From positions 1 through 8,595 of the forward strand of contig JAFPBC010000252.1 of NCBI GenBank assembly GCA_017390595.1: DNA of 8,595 nucleotides. The letters run 5' to 3'. Below, in pieces: positions 1 to 5,306 of this stretch. The notes beneath the pieces were generated by a model. It searched no databases, was not told where the DNA came from, and saw nothing but the letters and a program-made list of their open reading frames with translations. Each line of letters opens with the position of its first letter. The stretch's first letter is position 1. The DNA is from Selenomonadales bacterium. Its GTDB lineage: Bacteria; Bacillota; Negativicutes; RGIG982. The position numbers were made by a program, and so were the translations under genes.

Positions 1-477
1 CAAGCACTCGCGCGTCTCGTCAAAGACTTCTCCGATGTAGAGATCGTATTCCCGATGCACAAAAATCCACTCGTACGCGAAGTCGTAGCCGAAGAACTCG
101 GTGGAGTTGAGCGTGTCCACCTCATCGACCCGCTCGACTATGAGCCGTTTGCCAACCTCTTGGCACGCTCGTACCTCGTTCTTACCGACTCGGGCGGTAT
201 CCAGGAAGAAGCACCTGCCCTCGGCAAACCTGTCCTCGTCCTTCGCGATACGACAGAGCGTCCCGAAGCCATCGAAGCAGGTACGGTCAAACTCATCGGC
301 ACAGATCAGGAACGTGTATACAGCGAAGCACACCTGCTTCTCTCCGACCGCGAAGCATACCTTGCGATGGCCGAAGCGTGCAACCCGTATGGTGACGGAC
401 TTGCTTCCGAGCGTATCGTACAGGCGATCTTGTGGGATCAAGACAACTCGCGTCCGCGTCCCGAACGATTCGAATAA
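1..477 (+). CDS. wecB: UDP-N-acetylglucosamine 2-epimerase (non-hydrolysing), C-terminal part, 5' end outside window
   Basis: The reading frame is open from base 1 to a TAA at 475-477 and gives the last 158 residues of a protein normally about 370-390 long. The family interconverts UDP-GlcNAc and UDP-ManNAc in the cytoplasm, supplying ManNAc for cell-wall or surface polysaccharides. The visible part is the second GT-B-like domain. It includes the family hallmark DSGGIQEEAPALGKPVLVLR, which lines the UDP-binding cleft, followed directly by DTTERPEA. Further upstream is FPMHKNP and then the HLIDPLDY segment. No frameshift or missing motif is seen. The first in-window ATG (base 55) is internal, not the start. 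A terminator follows closely, so the gene is probably transcribed separately from the atp genes. An epimerase gene next to atp genes also occurs in other Firmicutes (mnaA near atpI in staphylococci, from memory). The symbol mnaA would be equally valid. Confidence 0.95.
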   Translation, partial: QALARLVKDFSDVEIVFPMHKNPLVREVVAEELGGVERVHLIDPLDYEPFANLLARSYLVLTDSGGIQEEAPALGKPVLVLRDTTERPEAIEAGTVKLIGTDQERVYSEAHLLLSDREAYLAMAEACNPYGDGLASERIVQAILWDQDNSRPRPERFE

Positions 478-483
478 GATAGC

Positions 484-517
484 AAAAGACCTTCTGATAT
501 CGGAAGGTCTTTTTTTT
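484..517 (+). terminator. Intrinsic terminator after the epimerase gene
   Basis: The arms AAAGACCTTC (485-494) and GAAGGTCTTT (503-512) pair perfectly over 10 bp around an 8-base loop. The T run reaches 8 bases (510-517). It lies 7 bases after the epimerase stop codon. The A run on the left side could also let it work weakly on the other strand. It separates the epimerase transcript from the atp promoter region. Confidence 0.9.
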
Positions 518-545
518 ATACAACAAGTAAATATAAATGAATCAT

Positions 546-574
546 TTGTAAAAATTGACTAAATATGCTAAAAT
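546..574 (+). promoter_or_regulatory. Candidate sigma-A promoter 1 with extended -10
   Basis: TTGTAA (546-551), a 17-base spacer and TAAAAT (569-574), with TG at 566-567 forming an extended -10. It lies just after the epimerase terminator. Because the region is so AT-rich, such matches arise by chance fairly easily. The correct spacing together with the TG element makes it a reasonable but unproven promoter for the atp genes. Confidence 0.4.
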
Positions 575-614
575 GACTGTAAAGAAAAAAGTACCAATAA
601 CAAACAGGAATTGA

Positions 615-643
615 TTGCATAAGGGAATGAAATGTGATAGAAT
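615..643 (+). promoter_or_regulatory. Candidate sigma-A promoter 2 with extended -10
   Basis: TTGCAT (615-620), exactly 17 bases, then TAGAAT (638-643), with TG at 635-636 as an extended -10. Transcription would begin near 650, only a few bases before the 27-bp palindrome at 653-679. A bound repressor there could block the start. Alternatively the palindrome would form a hairpin at the very 5' end of the message. Confidence 0.5.
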
Positions 644-652
644 TGATTTAAC

Positions 653-679
653 GTATTTTGTATATTGTATACAAAATAC
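653..679. promoter_or_regulatory. Perfect 27-bp palindrome, candidate operator or 5' stem
   Basis: The 12-base arm GTATTTTGTATA (653-664) and its exact complement TATACAAAATAC (668-679) flank the 3-base centre TTG. Within the right half lies TTGTATACAA (665-674). This fits the TNGTNNACNA pattern of FadR-type GntR regulators, but short AT-rich patterns like this are not specific. The position from about +3 to +29 of promoter 2 suits an operator. In RNA the same sequence would be a 12-bp hairpin close to the 5' end. The protein that would bind it is not encoded in the window. Confidence 0.6.
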
Positions 680-703
680 AACGATAAAAAAGAAAAACTG
701 TAA

Positions 704-711
704 TGTATACA
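704..711. promoter_or_regulatory. Second TGTATACA core downstream of the palindrome
   Basis: TGTATACA at 704-711 repeats the palindromic core at 666-673, and identity extends one base further to TGTATACAA. The two cores are 38 bases apart. A repeated palindromic 8-mer beside a larger dyad suggests a two-site operator, although base composition alone raises the odds of a chance repeat. Confidence 0.35.
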
Positions 712-732
712 ATATCAAATGGTGAAAAAGGA

Positions 733-761
733 TTGAAAATAAACAATCCATATGATATCAT
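733..761 (+). promoter_or_regulatory. Candidate sigma-A promoter 3 with extended -10
   Basis: TTGAAA (733-738), 17 bases, TATCAT (756-761), with TG at 753-754. This is the closest well-formed promoter to the first atp gene and would give a leader of roughly 250 bases. It lies downstream of both TGTATACA sites, so it could give expression independent of a regulator bound there. Confidence 0.5.
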
Positions 762-837
762 AAGGGAAACTTATACATAAATCTGGTAAAAATATTTATC
801 GGAGAAGAAAGTAAGCTTCCTGAAAACCGCAGTTGTT

Positions 838-899
838 TTTCTGACAAAAAAAGAGAAAAAATAGATATGCACAAGGAATCTTTCTTTTTTTGTTAGAAA
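838..899. repeat. 17-bp inverted repeat in the atp leader
   Basis: The left arm TTTCTGACAAAAAAAGA (838-854) pairs with the right arm TCTTTTTTTGTTAGAAA (883-899) over 17 positions, with one G-U pair in RNA. The loop is 28 bases (855-882). No T run follows the right arm, so it does not look like an intrinsic terminator. It lies downstream of all three candidate promoters and would therefore be part of the leader RNA. Function unknown. Confidence 0.6.
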
Positions 900-930
900 T
901 ATAAAAATAATTCAAAAAATTTTATTTGAG

Positions 931-954
931 CTGTTCTTTTTGATAGAAGAGCAG
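931..954 (+). other. Small hairpin in the distal atp leader
   Basis: CTGTTCTT (931-938) pairs with AAGAGCAG (947-954) over 8 positions, one of them G-U, around the 8-base loop TTTGATAG. No T run follows. A weak promoter-like TGATAGAAG overlaps it, with a poor -35. It lies 65 bases before the first atp start codon, too far to mask the ribosome binding site directly. Confidence 0.3.
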
Positions 955-1019
955 AAAAGAATGGCATACTAAGAAACGTGACCGTAGATGGATGAACATG
1001 CAAGTGATGGGAGTGATTG

Positions 1020-1235
1020 ATGATGAAACAAAATGATCGCTCGCTGATGCAGGCTTTGTCGATCGCGACGGGGCTGGGGATCGAGGCGGCCGCTTTGATC
1101 GCAGTCGGTGTCGGGCTTGGCAGAGGGGCTGACTGCCTTTTGGGGGCGGAGCCGTTCGGTACGGTGATGGGTGTGCTGTTGGGCGTCGGATGTGCGATGC
1201 GCAGTGTTTACTGTCGCGTGATGAGGCTCAAGTAG
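1020..1235 (+). CDS. atpZ: AtpZ-like small membrane protein of the ATP synthase operon
   Basis: A 71-residue protein with two predicted membrane helices, at about residues 12-33 and 46-64. A glycine-rich turn between them contains GVGLGRGAD (30-38), and the end is arginine- and lysine-rich. This matches the AtpZ/ATPase gene1 family, often the first gene of Firmicutes atp operons. In alkaliphilic Bacillus, AtpZ has been linked with AtpI to magnesium or calcium uptake; in general its role is poorly defined. Recognition rests on hairpin topology, the glycine pattern and position before atpI. Start choice: GGGAG at 1009-1013 lies 6 bases before ATG 1020 and 9 before ATG 1023, so either is possible; an in-frame TTG at 1017 is too close. 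The gene is 12 bases upstream of atpI. Confidence 0.8.
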   Translation: MMKQNDRSLMQALSIATGLGIEAAALIAVGVGLGRGADCLLGAEPFGTVMGVLLGVGCAMRSVYCRVMRLK

Positions 1236-1247
1236 CAGGAGATATGT

Positions 1248-1628
1248 ATGAGAGAATTCAGACAAGAGGTAAGAGGTACCCTGATAGGCGTCGCGCTTTA
1301 TTGGCTTGTCGGAAGCGGGATATTCTATATGATAGGACTTACCGCGTGGCCGGCGGGTTTTGCGCTCGGGTGCGCGAGCGGTGCGGTGCATTATATATTG
1401 CTTGCGATGCGTCTCAGCCGCGCGGCAGAGATGAGTGCAGAGAAGGCGATGATGTTCATGCGAGTGGGATTTATCCTCAGGTTCGTGTTCGTTGCCTTGG
1501 TGCTTGTGTTCGCATCGCAGGTGTCGCGTGTTTTCTTCGCGTCGTGTGCTGTCGGTGTCATCGGTCTGTATGCGGTACAGACGACGAGAGCGCTGGCAAA
1601 CGGGGTGCGCTCGTTGAATAAAAATTAG
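1248..1628 (+). CDS. atpI: ATP synthase protein I
   Basis: A 126-residue membrane protein with four hydrophobic segments (about 10-30, 34-53, 70-90, 95-112) separated by short basic stretches such as RLSRAA (55-60). Length, topology and position between atpZ and atpB match ATP synthase subunit I. This is not a structural part of the finished enzyme; it helps insert or assemble the c ring and in some bacteria contributes to ion uptake with AtpZ. Sequence conservation in this family is low, so context carries much of the call. GGAG at 1238-1241 is 6 bases before the ATG. An ATG at 1244 is in another frame. A 57-base gap follows before atpB. Confidence 0.85.
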   Translation: MREFRQEVRGTLIGVALYWLVGSGIFYMIGLTAWPAGFALGCASGAVHYILLAMRLSRAAEMSAEKAMMFMRVGFILRFVFVALVLVFASQVSRVFFASCAVGVIGLYAVQTTRALANGVRSLNKN

Positions 1629-1636
1629 CTTATTAT

Positions 1637-1652
1637 CGTCATATATATGGCG
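1637..1652 (+). other. Small hairpin between atpI and atpB
   Basis: CGTCAT (1637-1642) pairs with ATGGCG (1647-1652) over 6 positions, one of them G-U, around the loop ATAT. It sits in the 57-base gap and leaves the atpB ribosome binding site (AAAGGAG, 1672-1678) free. It may mark an RNA processing point between the two accessory genes and the structural genes, but it is short and could be chance. Confidence 0.25.
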
Positions 1653-1685
1653 TGAATAACAAATAAGAAAGAAAGGAGTGGTGAT

Positions 1686-2369
1686 ATGGGGCATAGTGGT
1701 ACAGAACATATCGGGAGTCATGATCTGATAGAAGTGATGGGTCTGACGTTTCATCTCGATACGCTCATTATGACGTGGATCACGATGGGTATCGTGATCG
1801 TGATAGCGGTCTTGGCGACGAGGCGTTTGTCGATCGTGCCGCACGGCTGGCAGACGATCCTGGAGATGATCGTGACAGCTCTCTTGGGGCAGATCGAATC
1901 GACGATGGGGCCGAGAGGTAAGAAGCTGGCACCGCTCTTCATTACACTGTTCTTATTTTTGCTGATAGCCAACTGGTTGGGTCTTGTGCCGACGTTCAAG
2001 TCGCCTACGGCGGATCTGAATACGACGCTCGGTATGGCACTCATGGTCGTTATCATGCTTCACAGCTTGGGTCTGATGTACAAGCGCGGGGAACACTTAA
2101 AGAGCTTCTTCAAGCCGTTCGCTCCGTTTGTCGTTATCAAGGTAGTCGAAGAGATCGCCAAGCCGATCACGCTTTCGTTCCGTCTGTTCGGTAATATCTT
2201 GGCAGGGGAAGTACTTATCATCATCTTGGGGCTGTTGGTTCCGATGTGGTTCCCCGTTCCGAATGTCGTATGGCTCGCGTTCAGCGTATTCGTCGGTGCG
2301 GTCCAGGCATTCATCTTCACGATGCTGTCGATGTCTTATATCGGCGAAGCGATCAGTGAAGAACATTGA
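1686..2369 (+). CDS. atpB: ATP synthase Fo subunit a
   Basis: A 227-residue integral membrane protein that forms the two ion half-channels against the c ring. The diagnostic segment is FRLFGNILAGE (165-175). R166 corresponds to the essential arginine of E. coli subunit a (R210) and E175 to its E219. VQAFIF (206-211) holds Q207, equivalent to Q252. The C-terminus ends in the typical EEH. Hydrophobic stretches at about 24-44, 81-101, 114-131, 146-160, 170-188 and 193-218 fit the family fold. Length is within the usual Firmicutes range. AAAGGAG at 1672-1678 lies 7 bases before the ATG. A C-free, AT-rich 43-base gap leads to atpE. Confidence 0.97.
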   Translation: MGHSGTEHIGSHDLIEVMGLTFHLDTLIMTWITMGIVIVIAVLATRRLSIVPHGWQTILEMIVTALLGQIESTMGPRGKKLAPLFITLFLFLLIANWLGLVPTFKSPTADLNTTLGMALMVVIMLHSLGLMYKRGEHLKSFFKPFAPFVVIKVVEEIAKPITLSFRLFGNILAGEVLIIILGLLVPMWFPVPNVVWLAFSVFVGAVQAFIFTMLSMSYIGEAISEEH

Positions 2370-2395
2370 TAAGAAAATGATATTTGAAGGGAAAT

Positions 2396-2403
2396 AAAGG
2401 AGG
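2396..2403 (+). promoter_or_regulatory. Strong ribosome binding site of atpE in a C-free spacer
   Basis: AAAGGAGG lies 9 bases before the atpE ATG and is one of the best Shine-Dalgarno matches in the operon. The whole 43-base gap before atpE (2370-2412) contains no C, so it can form little structure. Both features suit high translation of the c subunit, which is needed in many copies per enzyme. Confidence 0.8.
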
Positions 2404-2412
2404 ATTTTATTT

Positions 2413-2655
2413 ATGGAAATGATGGTAGTAGCCGCTTTGATCGGTGCAGGTATTGCAGCAGGTTTGGCCGCAGTTGGTGCGGGTATCGGTAATGGTCTTG
2501 TTACGTCTAAGTTCTTGGAAGGTATCGCTCGTCAGCCGGAAGCGAAAGGTACGCTTCTTGTGAATATGCTTATCTCAGTCGGTTTGATCGAGGCCGTTCC
2601 TATTATCGCTGTCGTTATCGCGATCATTTTGCTCTATGCGAATCCGTTTATCTAA
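2413..2655 (+). CDS. atpE: ATP synthase Fo subunit c (ring proteolipid)
   Basis: An 80-residue hairpin of two membrane helices (about 5-33 and 47-76) joined by the polar loop ARQPEAKG (39-46), which contacts the rotor stalk. Helix 1 has the glycine ladder GAGIGNG (22-28) used for tight ring packing. E60 in helix 2 is the ion carrier. Compared with the sodium-binding c subunit of Ilyobacter, the ligand positions are changed: Q32 becomes N27, S66 becomes A61 and Y70 becomes I65. The helix instead reads EAVPII, as in proton-driven Bacillus enzymes, so proton coupling is likely. No leader peptide or gene duplication is present. It lies between atpB and atpF, as is standard. Confidence 0.97.
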   Translation: MEMMVVAALIGAGIAAGLAAVGAGIGNGLVTSKFLEGIARQPEAKGTLLVNMLISVGLIEAVPIIAVVIAIILLYANPFI

Positions 2656-2665
2656 GGAGCAAAGT

Positions 2666-2682
2666 GGGCGTACGTAACGCCT
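2666..2682 (+). other. Hairpin in the atpE-atpF gap
   Basis: GGCGT (2667-2671) and ACGCC (2677-2681) form a GC-rich 5-bp stem around the loop ACGTA, and G2666-T2682 can add a wobble pair. It lies 11 bases after the atpE stop and just before the atpF ribosome binding site. It could slow 3' decay of the upstream atpE message or dampen reading into atpF. No T run follows. Confidence 0.4.
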
Positions 2683-2688
2683 GATGAC

Positions 2689-2696
2689 AGGAGGTG
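2689..2696 (+). promoter_or_regulatory. Ribosome binding site that fixes the TTG start of atpF
   Basis: AGGAGGTG at 2689-2696 is 6 bases before TTG 2703. No ATG or GTG start in this frame lies at a workable distance, and starting at a later codon would remove the membrane anchor of subunit b. The rare TTG start is therefore well supported. Confidence 0.8.
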
Positions 2697-2702
2697 CGGT
2701 AA

Positions 2703-3206
2703 TTGGTAGAGATCAATGCGACATTGGTCGCGCAAGTAATAAACTTTTTGATTCTGGTAGTGATCTTGACGAAGGTCGCCTATAAGCCTTTGATGAAGAT
2801 ACTGGAAGAACGTCGCGCCGCGATCGAAGGCAGTATTGCTTCGGCGCAAAAAGAGCGCGAAGAAGCAGAAGCGATGAAAGCCGAGTACAAAGCGCAGTTG
2901 GCACAGGCTCGTGCCGAAGCGCAGGCGATCGTTGCGAAAGCGGAGCGTACGGCAAAAGAAAGCCGTGACGCGATCCTCGCAGATGCGAAACGTGAGCAGG
3001 CTCGTATGCTCGCGTCGGCAAGAGAGGAGATCGCGCTCGAAAAACAGAGAGCGCTCGCCGAGCTTCGTCGTGAAGTGGTGACGCTTTCGACGCTGGCGGC
3101 ATCGAAGGTGCTCGCCGAGAATCTTGACGCGCAGAAAAACAGTGCGCTTGTAGAGCGTTTCATCGATGAGCTCGACAAGGATGGATCGGGTGGTCTGCCA
3201 TGCTAA
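2703..3206 (+). CDS. atpF: ATP synthase Fo subunit b (TTG start)
   Basis: A 167-residue peripheral stalk subunit. The N-terminus MVEINATLVAQVINFLILVV begins a single membrane anchor (about 5-24). It is followed by KPLMKILEERR (28-38) and a long charged, alanine-rich coiled coil to about residue 140, which dimerises and holds the alpha-beta head still. The C-terminal part (140-160) would contact delta. The tail GSGGLPC is unusual only in its terminal cysteine. Translation starts at TTG, supported by AGGAGGTG 6 bases upstream. The last 7 bases overlap atpH (ATGCTAA), so atpH is probably translated by coupling. Length is normal for the family. Confidence 0.95.
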   Translation: MVEINATLVAQVINFLILVVILTKVAYKPLMKILEERRAAIEGSIASAQKEREEAEAMKAEYKAQLAQARAEAQAIVAKAERTAKESRDAILADAKREQARMLASAREEIALEKQRALAELRREVVTLSTLAASKVLAENLDAQKNSALVERFIDELDKDGSGGLPC

Positions 3207-3772
3207 AAAATCCGATCGCGATGAAGTATGCACAGGCTATCTTTGAGTTGGCAGAAGACGCGCAGGCGGTAGATGAAGTCGGCAGAGACCTTACCTTAGT
3301 CGCCGATACGATCGAAGGCCAGCGCGACTTGGCGATATTTCTCGAGCATCCGAGTACGCCGCGCGATGCGAAAAAAGAAGTCATAAAAGAGATATTCGCT
3401 CGCGAGGTGGGCGAATTGACGCAGAAGATTCTCTTATATCTTATCGATAAACGACGTGAGACGATGATAGCAGATATCGTCCTCGCGTACAAAGATCTGA
3501 CGTATGAAGCGCGCGGTATCGTCGAAGCGCACGTTCGCTCGGCGATGGCTCTTACGGAGAGCGAGGCGGCGCGTCTTACGCAGGCACTCAAAAAACGCAG
3601 TGGAAAAGAAGTCGTTCTGACGCAGTCGATCGACCCGTCGCTTCTCGGCGGTCTCGTCGTGCAGATGGGCGATACGCTTCTTGACGGCAGCGTGAAACGG
3701 CAGCTCGCAGAGATGAAGGATGCTCTGATGCAGGCCGACTTTGGCAAAAGTGGGGTGACAGATGAATTATGA
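3200..3772 (+). CDS. atpH: ATP synthase F1 subunit delta
   Basis: A 190-residue soluble subunit that ties the b dimer to the top of the alpha-beta head. The N-terminal helical bundle (about 1-105) starts with the family pattern NPIAMKYAQAIFELA (4-18). The C-terminal domain has IDPSLLGGLVVQMGDTLLDG (144-163), the OSCP/delta signature. The start overlaps the atpF end by 7 bases and has only weak Shine-Dalgarno matches, so coupled translation is likely. The stop overlaps the atpA start (ATGA at 3769-3772). Length is slightly above the usual 175-180 because of a short polar tail. Confidence 0.95.
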   Translation: MLKNPIAMKYAQAIFELAEDAQAVDEVGRDLTLVADTIEGQRDLAIFLEHPSTPRDAKKEVIKEIFAREVGELTQKILLYLIDKRRETMIADIVLAYKDLTYEARGIVEAHVRSAMALTESEAARLTQALKKRSGKEVVLTQSIDPSLLGGLVVQMGDTLLDGSVKRQLAEMKDALMQADFGKSGVTDEL

Positions 3773-5301
3773 AAATGAGACCGGAAGAAATAACGGCTAT
3801 CATAAAACAGCAGATACAGAATTATCAAGTAAACCTGAACGTAGATGACGTGGGTACGGTCATCGAGGTCGGTGACGGCATCGCGCGTATCCACGGCCTC
3901 GAAAAAGCCATGGCAGGCGAACTTCTCGCCTTCGAAGGCGGCGTCTACGGGATGGTACAGAACCTTGAACAAGACAATATCGGGGGCGTAATCCTCGGCG
4001 GCGATACGATCATCAAAGAAGGTGCGACTGTCAGACGTACGGGTCGTATCATGGAAGTGCCTGTCGGCGAAGCGATGATCGGTCGTGTCGTCAATGCGCT
4101 CGGTCAGCCGATCGACGGCAAAGGCGCGATCGAAACGATCGAGACGCGTCCTGTCGAATATCCCGCACCGGGCATCGCAGACCGTCAGTCGGTAAAAGAA
4201 CCGCTCCAGACGGGTCTCAAGGCGATCGACGCACTCGTGCCGATCGGTCGTGGTCAGCGTGAGCTCATCATCGGCGACCGCGGTACGGGCAAAACGGCTA
4301 TCGCAGTCGATACGATCATCAATCAGAAAGGCAAAGACGTTATCTGTATTTACGTTGCCATCGGGCAGAAAGCTTCGACCGTTGCACGTGTCGTAAAATC
4401 GCTCGAAGAACGCGGTGCGATGGATTACACCATCGTCGTTGCGGCAACAGCATCGGACAGCGCGCCGCTCCAGTACCTTGCACCGTACTCGGGCGTTGCC
4501 ATCGGTGAATACTTCATGCGTAAGGGCGGTCACGTTCTCTGTGTATACGACGACCTTTCCAAACACGCGGCAGCATATCGTGCCATGTCGCTTCTTCTCC
4601 GTCGTCCGCCGGGACGTGAAGCATACCCGGGCGACGTATTCTACTTGCACTCTCGCCTCTTAGAGCGTGCGGCAAAACTCTCCGATGAGCTCGGCGGCGG
4701 CTCCATCACGGCGCTTCCAATCATCGAGACGCTCGCAGGTGACGTATCGGCATATATCCCGACGAACGTCATCTCCATCACAGACGGTCAGATCATCTTG
4801 GAGACCGAAGCCTTCAATGCAGGTCTTCGTCCTGCTATCAACGCGGGTCTCTCCGTATCGCGTGTCGGCGGCTCCGCGCAGGTAAAAGCGATGAAACAAG
4901 TCGTCGGTCGTCTCCGTCTCGACCTTGCACAGTATCGCGAGCTTGCGGCATTCGCGCAGTTCGGCTCCGACCTTGACGCGGCAACGAAAGCACAGCTCGA
5001 ACGCGGCGCGCGCATGACCGAGATCTTGAAACAAGTACAATACGCACCGATGCCTGTTGAAGAACAAGTATTGGTACTCTACGCGGCGACGAAAGGTATG
5101 CTCGACGATGTAGCACTCCATGATGTCGTCACGTTCGAAAAAGAATATCTTGCTTACATGAGAGCGAACTATGCGGAGATCGCGCAGAAAATAGCCGACG
5201 AGAAAAAACTCGACGCATCGCTCGAAGAAGCCATCATAAAAGCTGCCAACGAATTCAAAGAAATGTTCTTGGCAGGTGATAAATCGAGAGCGAAGGGGTG
5301 A
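3769..5301 (+). CDS. atpA: ATP synthase F1 subunit alpha
   Basis: A 510-residue nucleotide-binding but non-catalytic subunit of the head; three copies alternate with beta. The beta-barrel domain is at about 25-95. The P-loop GDRGTGKT is at 169-176, the Walker B segment LCVYDDLSKHA at 257-267, and the signature PAINAGLSVSRVGGSAQ at 355-371. R365 is the arginine finger that reaches into the beta site. Length is typical. ATG 3769 overlaps the atpH stop; a second in-frame ATG at 3775 is an alternative that shortens the protein by two residues. GGGGTGA at 3752-3758 serves as ribosome binding site. Codons favour C-ending forms, consistent with high expression. Confidence 0.98.
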   Translation: MKMRPEEITAIIKQQIQNYQVNLNVDDVGTVIEVGDGIARIHGLEKAMAGELLAFEGGVYGMVQNLEQDNIGGVILGGDTIIKEGATVRRTGRIMEVPVGEAMIGRVVNALGQPIDGKGAIETIETRPVEYPAPGIADRQSVKEPLQTGLKAIDALVPIGRGQRELIIGDRGTGKTAIAVDTIINQKGKDVICIYVAIGQKASTVARVVKSLEERGAMDYTIVVAATASDSAPLQYLAPYSGVAIGEYFMRKGGHVLCVYDDLSKHAAAYRAMSLLLRRPPGREAYPGDVFYLHSRLLERAAKLSDELGGGSITALPIIETLAGDVSAYIPTNVISITDGQIILETEAFNAGLRPAINAGLSVSRVGGSAQVKAMKQVVGRLRLDLAQYRELAAFAQFGSDLDAATKAQLERGARMTEILKQVQYAPMPVEEQVLVLYAATKGMLDDVALHDVVTFEKEYLAYMRANYAEIAQKIADEKKLDASLEEAIIKAANEFKEMFLAGDKSRAKG

Positions 5302-5306
5302 TCTGA

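Larger units (their letters stand above)
478..1019. other. AT-rich intergenic region and presumed atp leader
   Basis: About 540 bases between the epimerase and the first atp gene have no convincing coding region on either strand. The composition is far more AT-rich than the flanking genes. After the terminator it contains three candidate sigma-A promoters (546-574, 615-643, 733-761), a perfect 27-bp palindrome (653-679), a second TGTATACA core (704-711), an inverted repeat with long arms (838-899) and a small hairpin (931-954). A message starting at the middle promoter would have a leader of about 370 bases, and one from the third about 250 bases. That is long for a housekeeping operon and leaves room for RNA-level control. 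No known riboswitch class was recognised by eye. Confidence 0.8.

Noticed and set aside
542..751. Hydrophobic 69-codon reading frame on the - strand in the AT-rich gap
   Set aside because: No ribosome binding site precedes it, the composition simply reflects T-rich DNA, and it runs through candidate promoters and the palindrome.
818..840. Hairpin AAAAC/GTTTT followed by T residues, terminator-like
   Set aside because: Only five or six AT-rich pairs, and the T run is part of the stem itself, so it should not stop transcription.
867..896. Tiny leader peptide reading frame MHKESFFFC within the loop and right arm of the inverted repeat
   Set aside because: It looks like an attenuator peptide with three Phe codons, but there is no good ribosome binding site and no terminator hairpin, and the Phe codons come from the T run.
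988..1020. Ten-codon reading frame ending on the atpZ start (TGATG overlap)
   Set aside because: No ribosome binding site precedes it and the sequence is too short to separate from chance.
1190..1621. Overlapping + strand reading frame of 143 codons across atpZ and atpI
   Set aside because: It is rich in Arg and Cys, lacks a ribosome binding site, and is out of frame with the hydrophobic, well-started atpI protein.
2700..4200. Frequent GATCG and GCGATCG words, resembling the HIP1 repeats of cyanobacteria
   Set aside because: Most arise from ATC (Ile) or GAT (Asp) codons beside G-starting codons; the full octamer is not regularly repeated.
3160..4650. Long - strand reading frame (496 codons) opposite atpH and atpA
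   Set aside because: Same reason: it mirrors well-supported genes and crosses their junctions without any start signal of its own.
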